DNA of 64,000 nucleotides from Bacteroidota bacterium (GTDB lineage Bacteria > Bacteroidota > Bacteroidia > Bacteroidales > UBA12481). The translations under genes and the position numbers were made by a program. The stretch covers positions 62,001 through 126,000 of the forward strand of contig JABHCC010000010.1 of the NCBI GenBank assembly GCA_018669475.1, given 5' to 3'. Below, one piece after another: positions 1-7,661 of this stretch. The notes below the pieces were generated by a model, which worked only from the letters and a program-made list of their open reading frames with translations, made no database searches and was not told the DNA's origin. Position 1 is the stretch's first letter. The number at the start of each line of letters is the position of its first letter.

Positions 1-44
1 ATGAAGCTCAGAAACCGAAAGAAGTAATAATTAATCACAAATAA
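1..44 (+). CDS. rplM: 50S ribosomal protein L13, C-terminal end (partial)
   Basis: An open frame enters from the left edge and stops at TAA 42-44, five bases before the rpsI start. The visible residues EAQKPKEVIINHK fit the C-terminus of L13 in Bacteroidota, and rplM-rpsI is a near-universal gene pair. Only about 14 codons are visible, so the assignment rests mostly on position. Confidence 0.7.
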   Translation, partial: EAQKPKEVIINHK

Positions 45-49
45 ATCGC

Positions 50-436
50 ATGGAAGTAGTAAATGCCATTGGGAGAAGGAAGGCAGCGATTGCCCGTATT
101 TTTGTATCTGAAGGAAAAGGGCAGATCACCATCAACAAGAAAGATTACCAAGTGTACTTTCCGTTGGATCAGCTCCAATACATCGTGATGCAACCCCTAA
201 ATCTCCTGGAATTAGCAGACCGTTATGACATCAAGGTCAATTTGACCGGTGGTGGAATAAAAGGTCAGGCTGAGGCTCTTCGCTTAGCCATTTCTCGCGC
301 TATGGTTCAGATTGATCCTGAATCTAAAAAAGTATTGCGTGCAAATGGTTTTATGACAAGAGATCCCAGGGTGGTTGAGCGGAAAAAACCGGGTCGTCCA
401 AAAGCTCGTAAACGTTTCCAATTCTCAAAACGTTAG
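50..436 (+). CDS. rpsI: 30S ribosomal protein S9
   Basis: S9 is a 30S head protein whose basic C-terminal tail reaches toward the P-site tRNA. The 128-residue product has the family length and signatures: an N-terminal GRRKAAIARI segment, the central LTGGGIKGQAEALRLAISRA block, and the highly basic ending GRPKARKRFQFSKR. The ATG follows the L13 stop by five bases, so the two are co-transcribed. rpsB follows after 99 bases. Confidence 0.97.
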   Translation: MEVVNAIGRRKAAIARIFVSEGKGQITINKKDYQVYFPLDQLQYIVMQPLNLLELADRYDIKVNLTGGGIKGQAEALRLAISRAMVQIDPESKKVLRANGFMTRDPRVVERKKPGRPKARKRFQFSKR

Positions 437-460
437 AAAATTTTACTGTTAAACAGCTTA

Positions 461-475
461 GTTTAGGATCTAAAC
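461..475 (+). promoter_or_regulatory. Small hairpin in the rpsB leader
   Basis: In the 99-base rpsI-rpsB gap, GTTTAG and CTAAAC (461-466 and 470-475) form a perfect 6-bp stem with a 3-base loop. It could belong to an S2 autoregulatory leader, which is known in other bacteria, but no known motif was recognised here. It has no U-tract, so it is not a simple terminator. Confidence 0.3.
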
Positions 476-535
476 CATCAGGACTTCATGTGAACTACCT
501 GTTGGTTGCTTAAACAGAAGGTAAACTAAAAAATT

Positions 536-1375
536 ATGCCAAGAACGAATTTCAAAGAATTACTGGATGCCGGAGTACATTTTGGCCACTTAAAAAGAAA
601 GTGGAATCCTCAGATGGCTCCATACATTTTCATGGAAAGAAACGGGATTCATATCATTGACCTCCACAAGACGGTGGTAAAAATTGATGAATCAGCAGAA
701 GCCTTGAAAAGAATTGCCAAATCAGGAAGAAAAATCCTGTTTGTTGCTACAAAAAAGCAGGCAAAAGAAATTGTAGCTGAAAATGTTGCTGCAATTGGTA
801 TGCCTTATATTACTGAACGATGGTCAGGTGGTATGTTAACGAATTTCCCCACCATCCGGAAGGCCATTAAAAAAATGTCATCTATTGATAAGATGTCATC
901 AGACGGAACCTTTGACCACATGTCGAAAAGAGAACGTCTGCAGGTTACTCGCCAACGTGCCAAGTTGGAAAAACTTTTAGGAAGTATTAAAGATCTGACA
1001 CGTCTGCCTGCTGCCTTGTTTGTTGTTGATGTATCGAAAGAAAACATCGCGGTAAATGAAGCCAAAAAACTCAATATTCCGATTTTTGGGATGGTTGATA
1101 CTAATTCTGATCCCGGTGTAGTTGATTTTGCAATTCCTGCAAATGATGATGCTTCAAAATCTATTGCTCTGATTACTTCAATTATTTGTAAAGCTATTGA
1201 AGAAGGATTGGGCGAAAGGAAAGCAGAGAAGGAAAAAGAAGCTGTAACACAGAAAGCAGCCAAAGCCAAAGCGGCTGATCAGGATGAGAATAAACCTGCG
1301 AAAAAAACTCCTTCAAGAAAGACCCATGCTAAGAAAGTTGACATAAAAGAAGTGACTTCTGGCCAAAAGGAGTAA
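536..1375 (+). CDS. rpsB: 30S ribosomal protein S2
   Basis: S2 binds late to the 30S subunit at the head-body junction. The start matches the family (LLDAGVHFGHLKRKWNP), and further conserved blocks are GRKILFVATKKQAK, ERWSGGMLTNF and the VDTNSDPG loop near residue 190. At 279 residues it is longer than the roughly 240 of E. coli. The extra length is a Lys/Ala/Glu-rich tail from about residue 225, probably disordered, as in several Bacteroidota. tsf follows after 31 bases, the usual rpsB-tsf pairing. Confidence 0.97.
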   Translation: MPRTNFKELLDAGVHFGHLKRKWNPQMAPYIFMERNGIHIIDLHKTVVKIDESAEALKRIAKSGRKILFVATKKQAKEIVAENVAAIGMPYITERWSGGMLTNFPTIRKAIKKMSSIDKMSSDGTFDHMSKRERLQVTRQRAKLEKLLGSIKDLTRLPAALFVVDVSKENIAVNEAKKLNIPIFGMVDTNSDPGVVDFAIPANDDASKSIALITSIICKAIEEGLGERKAEKEKEAVTQKAAKAKAADQDENKPAKKTPSRKTHAKKVDIKEVTSGQKE

Positions 1376-1406
1376 ATCATTTTTAACTCAAATAATACTA
1401 GAGAAA

Positions 1407-2237
1407 ATGGCTGAAATAAAAGCTGCCGAAGTTGCTAAACTTCGGAAAATGACTGGTGCCGGAATGATGGATTGCAAAAAAGCTCTTGGTGAAACCAATG
1501 GTAATTTTGAAGAGGCAATAGATCTATTACGTAAAACAGGGCAGAAAATTGCTTCAAAACGTGCTGATCGTGAGGCTACTGAAGGTGCAGTAATTGCTGT
1601 AACTGCAGAAGATCATTCAAAAGGAGCATTGATCGCATTGAATTGTGAAACTGATTTTGTGGCTAAAAATGATTCTTTTGTAAAATTTGCAACAGATATC
1701 GCAACTACAGCACTTAATCAAGCACCTGCTGACCTTGATGCTCTTAAGGATATTGAGCTTGATGGTAAGAAAATCGGAGATGAAGTAATCAATCAAACTG
1801 GTGTAATCGGTGAGAAAATAGATTTAAGTTACTTCGGCAAACTTTCTGATCCCTATGTTATCAGTTATATTCATCCAGGTAATAAACTTGCTACTTTGGT
1901 TGGTTTTAATAAACCTGTTAAAGACCATCAGGTTGCACGAGATGTTGCAATGCAAGTAGCTGCCATGAGTCCTGTATCTGTTAATAAAGACTCTGTTCCT
2001 CAGAGTGTTATTGATAAGGAATTAGAAATTGGTCGTGAAATTGCTATTCAGGAAGGTAAACCAGCAAATATCATTGATAAAATTGCCGAGGGAAAATTGA
2101 ACAAATTTTTCAAGGAGAACACTTTACTGAGTCAGCAATTCATCAAAAATAACAAAATAAGTGTTGCTGAATATTTGCAACAAGAAGATAAAGAGCTAAC
2201 AGTTAATACATTTATTCGTATTACACTGAACATTTAG
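1407..2237 (+). CDS. tsf: Translation elongation factor Ts
   Basis: EF-Ts is the guanine nucleotide exchange factor that recycles EF-Tu. The N-terminal UBA-like domain (residues 3-55) carries the signature KLRKMTGAGMMDCKKAL, followed by the conserved CETDFVAKN at about 79-87 that begins the core domain. The 276-residue length is normal, and the C-terminal TLLSQQFIKN segment is also typical. A strong terminator follows at 2260-2295, closing the rplM-rpsI-rpsB-tsf unit. Confidence 0.97.
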   Translation: MAEIKAAEVAKLRKMTGAGMMDCKKALGETNGNFEEAIDLLRKTGQKIASKRADREATEGAVIAVTAEDHSKGALIALNCETDFVAKNDSFVKFATDIATTALNQAPADLDALKDIELDGKKIGDEVINQTGVIGEKIDLSYFGKLSDPYVISYIHPGNKLATLVGFNKPVKDHQVARDVAMQVAAMSPVSVNKDSVPQSVIDKELEIGREIAIQEGKPANIIDKIAEGKLNKFFKENTLLSQQFIKNNKISVAEYLQQEDKELTVNTFIRITLNI

Positions 2238-2259
2238 AACAAAATTTTTATTTATTTAA

Positions 2260-2295
2260 GAGGGTGTCATAAGTTATGGCACCCTCTTTTTTTTT
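2260..2295 (+). terminator. Rho-independent terminator after tsf
   Basis: An 11-bp stem (2260-2270 with 2276-2286, one G-U pair) closes a 5-base loop and is followed by a run of T (2287-2295). This is a classic intrinsic terminator. It overlaps the upstream in-frame ATG of the next frame at 2276, which argues that pyrH really starts at 2321. Confidence 0.9.
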
Positions 2296-2320
2296 ACCTT
2301 CGAAACCAAATAAGTACCAT

Positions 2321-3031
2321 ATGGTAAATTACTCTAGAATTTTACTCAAACTCAGTGGAGAATCACTTATGGGCAAACAATCTCATGGGATTGACAGCGC
2401 TCATCTGCAAAGCTATATTGAACAAATCATTGCTGTTAGAAAAACAGGTGTTCAGATTGGCATTGTCATTGGAGGCGGTAATATTTTCAGGGGTTTAGCC
2501 GGAGCACAGCAAGGCTTTGACCGAGTAAAAGGAGATTATATGGGTATGCTTGCCACGGTAGTAAATGGATTGGCTTTGCAATCAGCTTTTCAAGCAAAAA
2601 AAATACCAGCCCGGCTGTTTACTTCAATCAGAATGGAGCCTGTTGCTGATTTTTGGAATCGGGATCAGGTATTAGAAGCATTAGAAAATAATACTATTTG
2701 CATTTTCTCCGGAGGAACGGGAAACCCATACTTTACTACAGATACCACGGCAGCCCTTCGAGCTGTTGAAATCAAGGCCGATGTCTTATTAAAAGGCACA
2801 AGAGTTGACGGAGTATATTCAGCTGATCCGGAGAAAGATCCTGATGCCACCCGGTTTGATACTATCAGCTTTGATGAGGTTATTATGAAAAATCTCAGGA
2901 TAATGGATCAAACTGCCTTTACCCTGTGTCGTGAGAACCAACTTCCAATTCTGGTTTTCGATATGGACTCATATGGTAATCTTGAAAAACTGATTTCAGG
3001 ACATAGAATTGGAACATTGATTCAAAAATAA
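2321..3031 (+). CDS. pyrH: UMP kinase
   Basis: UMP kinase converts UMP and ATP to UDP in pyrimidine synthesis and forms cytosolic hexamers. The 236-residue product has the amino-acid-kinase motifs RILLKLSGESLMG near the start, IGIVIGGGNIFRG at about 45-57, and FSGGTGNPYFTTDTTAALRA in the UMP-binding region. An in-frame ATG at 2276 would add 15 residues, but it lies inside the tsf terminator hairpin, and family members begin about where ATG 2321 lies. frr follows, the standard tsf-pyrH-frr order. Confidence 0.95.
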   Translation: MVNYSRILLKLSGESLMGKQSHGIDSAHLQSYIEQIIAVRKTGVQIGIVIGGGNIFRGLAGAQQGFDRVKGDYMGMLATVVNGLALQSAFQAKKIPARLFTSIRMEPVADFWNRDQVLEALENNTICIFSGGTGNPYFTTDTTAALRAVEIKADVLLKGTRVDGVYSADPEKDPDATRFDTISFDEVIMKNLRIMDQTAFTLCRENQLPILVFDMDSYGNLEKLISGHRIGTLIQK

Positions 3032-3097
3032 ATATCTTTGGTTTTTTTAATAACACTGACAGCATTTGATTTGACCGCTTAGAATAATATTAATCTT

Positions 3098-3661
3098 ATG
3101 AACGACGAAGTAGAATTAATACTTGAAGACGCTGAAGAAAAAATGCAGCGGACAACGAACCATCTCGACACTGAGTTGCAGAATATACGTGCTGGTCGTG
3201 CCAGTGTGAACATGTTGGATGGCATTCAGGTTGATTACTATGGCTCCATGACTCCACTCAACCAGGTGGCTAATGTTAATACCCCTGATGCCAGAACACT
3301 GGCTATTCAGCCTTGGGAAAAAACAATGATCGACCCCATTGAGAAAGCAATTTTGGCGGCAAATATCGGATTAACACCTATGAATAATGGCGAGATTATC
3401 CGAATCAATATCCCCATGCTTACTGAGCAACGTCGTCAGGATCTGGTAAAACAGGTAAAAAATGAAGGAGAAAACTCCAAAGTTAGCGTGCGTAATATCC
3501 GCAGAGACGCTAACGAACATTTAAAAAAGTTGCTTAAAGAGGGTCTTTCTGAAGACCTGGAGAAAGATGCCGAATTATCAATTCAGGAATTGACTGATAA
3601 TTTCATCAAAGAAATTGAGGATAAAATTGTGATCAAAGAAAAGGATATAATGACTATCTAA
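3098..3661 (+). CDS. frr: Ribosome recycling factor
   Basis: With EF-G, RRF splits the post-termination ribosome. The product is 187 residues, within two of the usual length. It has the helical domain I pattern RAGRASVNMLDGIQVDYYG near residues 31-50, the domain II segment LAIQPWEK, and the long C-terminal helices (SKVSVRNIRRDANEHLKKL). The stop at 3659-3661 lies three bases from the stop of the convergent lipoprotein gene. Confidence 0.97.
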   Translation: MNDEVELILEDAEEKMQRTTNHLDTELQNIRAGRASVNMLDGIQVDYYGSMTPLNQVANVNTPDARTLAIQPWEKTMIDPIEKAILAANIGLTPMNNGEIIRINIPMLTEQRRQDLVKQVKNEGENSKVSVRNIRRDANEHLKKLLKEGLSEDLEKDAELSIQELTDNFIKEIEDKIVIKEKDIMTI

Positions 3662-3664
3662 TTT

Positions 3665-4663
3665 CTACTTCCCGATCAAATTAAAAAGTTCATCCAGCCG
3701 TGGAGTCAGAATTATTTCTGTTCTGCGGTTTTTTTGTTTCCCTTCACTTGTTTCGTTAGTCTCCACCGGAATATATTTACTTCTGCCAGCTGCAGTCAAG
3801 CGCCTGGGATCGATACTTGAATCAAGCAATATCCTAACAATTGAAGTGGCTCTTTTCACACTGAGATCCCAATTATCAATCATCAGGTCGGAGCTGCTGT
3901 TAACTGATACATTATCGGTGTGTCCTTCAATTAGGATTAATATCTCAGGATTTTGCTCTAATACTCCCGCCAGTTTTTTTATAGCATCAACACCTTTAGA
4001 ACCTACCTTGTAACTTCCTGATCCAAACAACAGTTTTTCTTCGAGTGAAACAAATACTTTCCCATTCTTCATCTCAACACTTAGTTCATCGGCACTAAAA
4101 GCATACAAAGCCTGTGCAACTTTAGCTCGAAGACCATTCATTATTGAATCTTTCTGTGACAACACACTTTCAAGCTCTGCCAGACGTGTGTTTTGAGTTT
4201 CAAAATCATCTTCGAGTTTTTCAAGATTCTTCCGTTTTATTTCAAGAGAAGCCTCAAGCTTTGTAAGGTTGTCTTCTTTCTCCATCAAACTTTGCTGTGT
4301 TAACTGAAGCTCCCGCAATATCCGGGAAGTTTCCCGGTCACTGCCTGATGCCAGCTCACTCTGAATTTTGAGAAGGTTTTGATACAATTCATCAGCTTTT
4401 CTGTACTTCTCCTTCATCCGGTTTAAATCACGCTTTGAATTCAGCACGTCAGCATCCATTCTTGAAATTTGTCTTTCCAATACACGTATTCTCGATGTCA
4501 GCTCGGTATTTGTGATGTTGAGATTTCGTAAATCATTATTCAATGAAGTAAGAGATACCGACTGGGCATTATGGTCTTGTTGCAGTTTCTTATATTGGCT
4601 CAAAGGAACACAACTACCTAAAAGAAAACTTAGTATCAATGGCAAAACAAACAGTTTCTTCAT
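3665..4663 (-). CDS. OmpA-family peptidoglycan-binding lipoprotein with a long coiled coil
   Basis: This 332-residue envelope lipoprotein probably tethers the outer membrane to peptidoglycan. The start chosen (4663) gives signal peptide MKKLFVLPLILSFLLGSC with lipobox LLGSC. An in-frame ATG 54 bases upstream would bury that signal. Residues about 25-200 are heptad-rich coiled coil. The C-terminal OmpA domain shows the peptidoglycan-binding features GHTDN and a final QKNRRTEIILTP stretch. It stands alone, convergent with frr. Its specific role is inferred from architecture only. Confidence 0.88.
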   Translation of the reverse strand: MKKLFVLPLILSFLLGSCVPLSQYKKLQQDHNAQSVSLTSLNNDLRNLNITNTELTSRIRVLERQISRMDADVLNSKRDLNRMKEKYRKADELYQNLLKIQSELASGSDRETSRILRELQLTQQSLMEKEDNLTKLEASLEIKRKNLEKLEDDFETQNTRLAELESVLSQKDSIMNGLRAKVAQALYAFSADELSVEMKNGKVFVSLEEKLLFGSGSYKVGSKGVDAIKKLAGVLEQNPEILILIEGHTDNVSVNSSSDLMIDNWDLSVKRATSIVRILLDSSIDPRRLTAAGRSKYIPVETNETSEGKQKNRRTEIILTPRLDELFNLIGK

Positions 4664-4693
4664 GGCTATAAAATTGGATGACAGAACCTGTGC

Positions 4694-4701
4694 CAAAGAT
4701 A
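4694..4701 (-). promoter_or_regulatory. Possible -7 element for the OmpA-like lipoprotein
   Basis: On the minus strand the sequence reads TATCTTTG, a perfect match to the Bacteroidota TANNTTTG -7 box, 31 bases before the chosen start. No TTG lies at the usual distance upstream (the nearest spacer is 13 bases), so support is partial. Confidence 0.4.
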
Positions 4702-4774
4702 CTAATTGAACTGACAAGGATGGAAACTAATTCTTCCAAAAATTATTACTTTAGCTCCGCTGTAGAATCACAAC

Positions 4775-6670
4775 ATGGAAGAAAAAAGTTACGCCCTTCT
4801 TGAGTCGATAAATTGCCCCGATGACCTGAAAAAGCTCAAGACAGATGATCTGATATCTGTATGTTCTGAGCTGCGTGATTTTATTATTGATGAAGTTTCA
4901 CATAATCCTGGACATTTTGGAGCCAGTTTGGGAGTTGTGGAATTGACTGTTGCCCTTCACTATGCTTTTAAAACTCCTTACGACAATTTGATATGGGATG
5001 TTGGTCATCAGGCATACGGACACAAAATCCTTACAGGCAGACGTGATCAATTCTATTCTAATCGTAAGTTTAAAGGGATTAGCGGGTTTCCAAAAATGTC
5101 AGAAAGCGAATATGATGCTTTTGGTACAGGTCACTCGTCCACTTCGATTTCGGCAGCCCTTGGAATGGCTGTGGCTGCCGATCGCAAAAATGAAACAGAC
5201 CGGCAAACAGTTGCCATTATTGGTGATGGAGCTTTAACAGGAGGTATGGCTTTTGAAGGCTTGAATAATGCCGGAATCGAAAGGTCTAATATTCTTGTTA
5301 TTCTTAATGACAACAACATGGCCATTGATCCAAGTCGCGGAGCCATTAAGGAATACCTGCTCGATATCACCACATCAAGATCATATAATCGTTTTAGAGA
5401 CGACACCTGGAAAATTCTGGGTAAACTAAGTAAAATTGGTCCTGGTACACGTCGCTTGGTTCAAACTTTGGAGAATGCCATCAAGCATATGATTCTCAAG
5501 CAGAGTAATCTCTTTGAATCTATGAATTTCAGGTATTTCGGACCTGTTGATGGTCATGATGTTATCCACCTTACAAAAATTCTGGCTGATTTAAAAAATA
5601 TCCGCGGACCAAAGCTCCTGCATGTTGTTACTAAAAAGGGTAAAGGATTCAAGCAGGCAGAAATTAATCAGACAGCTTTTCATGCACCTGGTTTGTTTGA
5701 CAAACGCACTGGTGAACTGATTAAATCAGAAAAAAAAGATGTCCCTCCAAAATTTCAGGATGTGTTTGGTTATACCCTCCTGGAGCTGGCTGAAAAAAAT
5801 GACAAAATTGTAGGTGTTACACCTGCTATGCCGTCTGGTTCTTCATTGAATATCATGATGAAGAAAATGCCTGAACGCACATTTGATGTTGGTATTGCAG
5901 AGCAGCATGCTGTAACTTTCTCAGCCGGAATGGCAGCTCAGGGCCTGATTCCATTCTGTAATATATACTCTTCTTTCATACAACGTGCATATGACCAGGT
6001 AATTCATGATGTTGCACTGCAAAAATTACCAGTAGTATTTTGCCTTGATCGTGCAGGACTGGTGGGATCTGATGGCCCTACACATCATGGAGCATTTGAT
6101 CTTTCATTTTTCAGGTTGGTTCCTAATCTCACTATAGCTTCTCCTATGGATGAAATTGAGTTACGGAACATGATGTTTACTGCCCAGCTACAAAACCAGG
6201 GTCCGTTCGTGATTCGATATCCGAGAGGAAATGGTATTCATCTTGACTGGAAGAAACCTTTCATGGAAATATCTGTTGGTAAAGGAAGATTATTGCGCGA
6301 AGGAAAAAAAATTGCTGTTTTATCCATAGGTACTACAGGCATTCTTGTGTCGACTGCACTAGACAAGCTTGCTGAAGAAAATATTCACCCGGCACATTAT
6401 GACTTGCGCTTTCTTAAACCCCTTGATGAAAAGCTTTTACAGGATATTTTTCAACAATACGATCATATTATTACAGTTGAAGACGCGAGCATTCTGGGTG
6501 GCTTTGGCAGTGCAGTAATTGAAGCTAAAGAGACTTTCAAAGCTAGCTGTACTGTGAAACGCATGGGTATCCCTGATGAATTCATCGAACACGGAACTCA
6601 AAATGAACTGTATGAGCTATGTGGATATAACAGTGAATCCATTGCAAATACAATCAGATCCCTGGTCTGA
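4775..6670 (+). CDS. dxs: 1-deoxy-D-xylulose-5-phosphate synthase
   Basis: DXS condenses pyruvate and glyceraldehyde-3-phosphate using thiamine diphosphate, the first step of the MEP isoprenoid pathway. The 631-residue length is typical. Visible features are WDVGHQAYGHKILTGR, GTGHSSTSISAALGMA, the ThDP/Mg motif GDGALTGG...NDNNMAID (about residues 150-187), the pyrimidine-domain block FDVGIAEQHAVTFSAGMA, and DRAGLVGSDGPTHHGAFD. A C-terminal transketolase domain with GGFGSAV follows. The nearest genes are unrelated in function. Confidence 0.97.
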   Translation: MEEKSYALLESINCPDDLKKLKTDDLISVCSELRDFIIDEVSHNPGHFGASLGVVELTVALHYAFKTPYDNLIWDVGHQAYGHKILTGRRDQFYSNRKFKGISGFPKMSESEYDAFGTGHSSTSISAALGMAVAADRKNETDRQTVAIIGDGALTGGMAFEGLNNAGIERSNILVILNDNNMAIDPSRGAIKEYLLDITTSRSYNRFRDDTWKILGKLSKIGPGTRRLVQTLENAIKHMILKQSNLFESMNFRYFGPVDGHDVIHLTKILADLKNIRGPKLLHVVTKKGKGFKQAEINQTAFHAPGLFDKRTGELIKSEKKDVPPKFQDVFGYTLLELAEKNDKIVGVTPAMPSGSSLNIMMKKMPERTFDVGIAEQHAVTFSAGMAAQGLIPFCNIYSSFIQRAYDQVIHDVALQKLPVVFCLDRAGLVGSDGPTHHGAFDLSFFRLVPNLTIASPMDEIELRNMMFTAQLQNQGPFVIRYPRGNGIHLDWKKPFMEISVGKGRLLREGKKIAVLSIGTTGILVSTALDKLAEENIHPAHYDLRFLKPLDEKLLQDIFQQYDHIITVEDASILGGFGSAVIEAKETFKASCTVKRMGIPDEFIEHGTQNELYELCGYNSESIANTIRSLV

Positions 6671-6742
6671 CCCAAATAACTAGATCTGGCATTCTCAAAA
6701 AAACCTAGTATATTTAAAGGTTGATTTCAAAATCCCTACGCT

Positions 6743-7504
6743 ATGGCAACATTAATTCAAGCAGTATTAGTTGACGATGAAGATAATAGCCTTGAGGCAC
6801 TTGAAATTCTATTGAACAGGTATTGTCCGGATGTTCAGATTATTGGCCGGGCACAATCCGTTGAAACCGCGGTGAATGTAATTAATGAAGTCAAGCCTGA
6901 ATTGCTGTTTCTGGATATAGCCCTGCCGGATGGCCAGGGATTCGAGGTTCTGGAAAATGTCGAATACACCGGTTTTGAAGTTGTATTTACTACGGCCTAT
7001 GATCAATACGCTTTGAAAGCATTCGAGTTTTCTGCAATTGATTATCTGCTCAAACCGATCAATGCTGAAAAGCTCAAGCAATCAGTTGAACGCTTTCAGG
7101 AAATTCGAGGCCAGGAAAACTTTGGAGAGCGTGTCAGGGTATTAAAAGACAGCCTCAACAACATGAATGAAAGGATTATTCTTTCATCCATGGATGGTTT
7201 TGAAGTTTACAAAATCGCTGATATTATCCGGTGTGAAGCTAACGGAAGCTACACCACTTTCTTTATTAAAGAAGACAGAAAAGTTGTTACATCAAAAACC
7301 CTGAACAATTTTGAAAAGCTCTTGTCTGACCTTCCTTTTGTTCGTGTTCACAGTAAGCATCTGGTCAATATAAACTACATTAAAAAATACATCAGTGGCC
7401 GCGGTGGTTATATTGTTTTTGAAGATGGATCACAGGTGGATGTTTCCGAGAGAAAGAAGAAAGAATTCATCCGTCTTATGAAAGTGCATGCACGCTCAAC
7501 GTAA
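6743..7504 (+). CDS. LytTR-family response regulator
   Basis: The N-terminal receiver domain (1-125) has the acidic pair DDE at 11-13, phospho-acceptor Asp58 in LLFLDIALPDG, and the conserved KP near residue 105. The C-terminal LytTR DNA-binding domain spans about 145-250, with EANGSYTTFF and FVRVHSKHLVNINYIKKY. Such regulators usually pair with a membrane kinase of the LytS/YehU type. None is encoded next to it, so it is an orphan here and its targets are unknown. Confidence 0.93.
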   Translation: MATLIQAVLVDDEDNSLEALEILLNRYCPDVQIIGRAQSVETAVNVINEVKPELLFLDIALPDGQGFEVLENVEYTGFEVVFTTAYDQYALKAFEFSAIDYLLKPINAEKLKQSVERFQEIRGQENFGERVRVLKDSLNNMNERIILSSMDGFEVYKIADIIRCEANGSYTTFFIKEDRKVVTSKTLNNFEKLLSDLPFVRVHSKHLVNINYIKKYISGRGGYIVFEDGSQVDVSERKKKEFIRLMKVHARST

Positions 7505-7661
7505 TTATTGATCGATTCGTTGCAGGCTATTATCTGTTTGACTCGTTTACAGCCAAGATTCCCCCATTTTTATTAGGTCAGGTTTAAAAAAAGTGGTAAT
7601 TTTTCACTCCCTAATTTCAGAGAGAAAAAATTGCTTGTAATAATAAATTAAACTCACGTCT

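Noticed and set aside
805-1269. Long minus-strand open frame inside rpsB
   Set aside because: It is antisense to a certain ribosomal gene and has no recognisable product; it reflects codon bias of rpsB.
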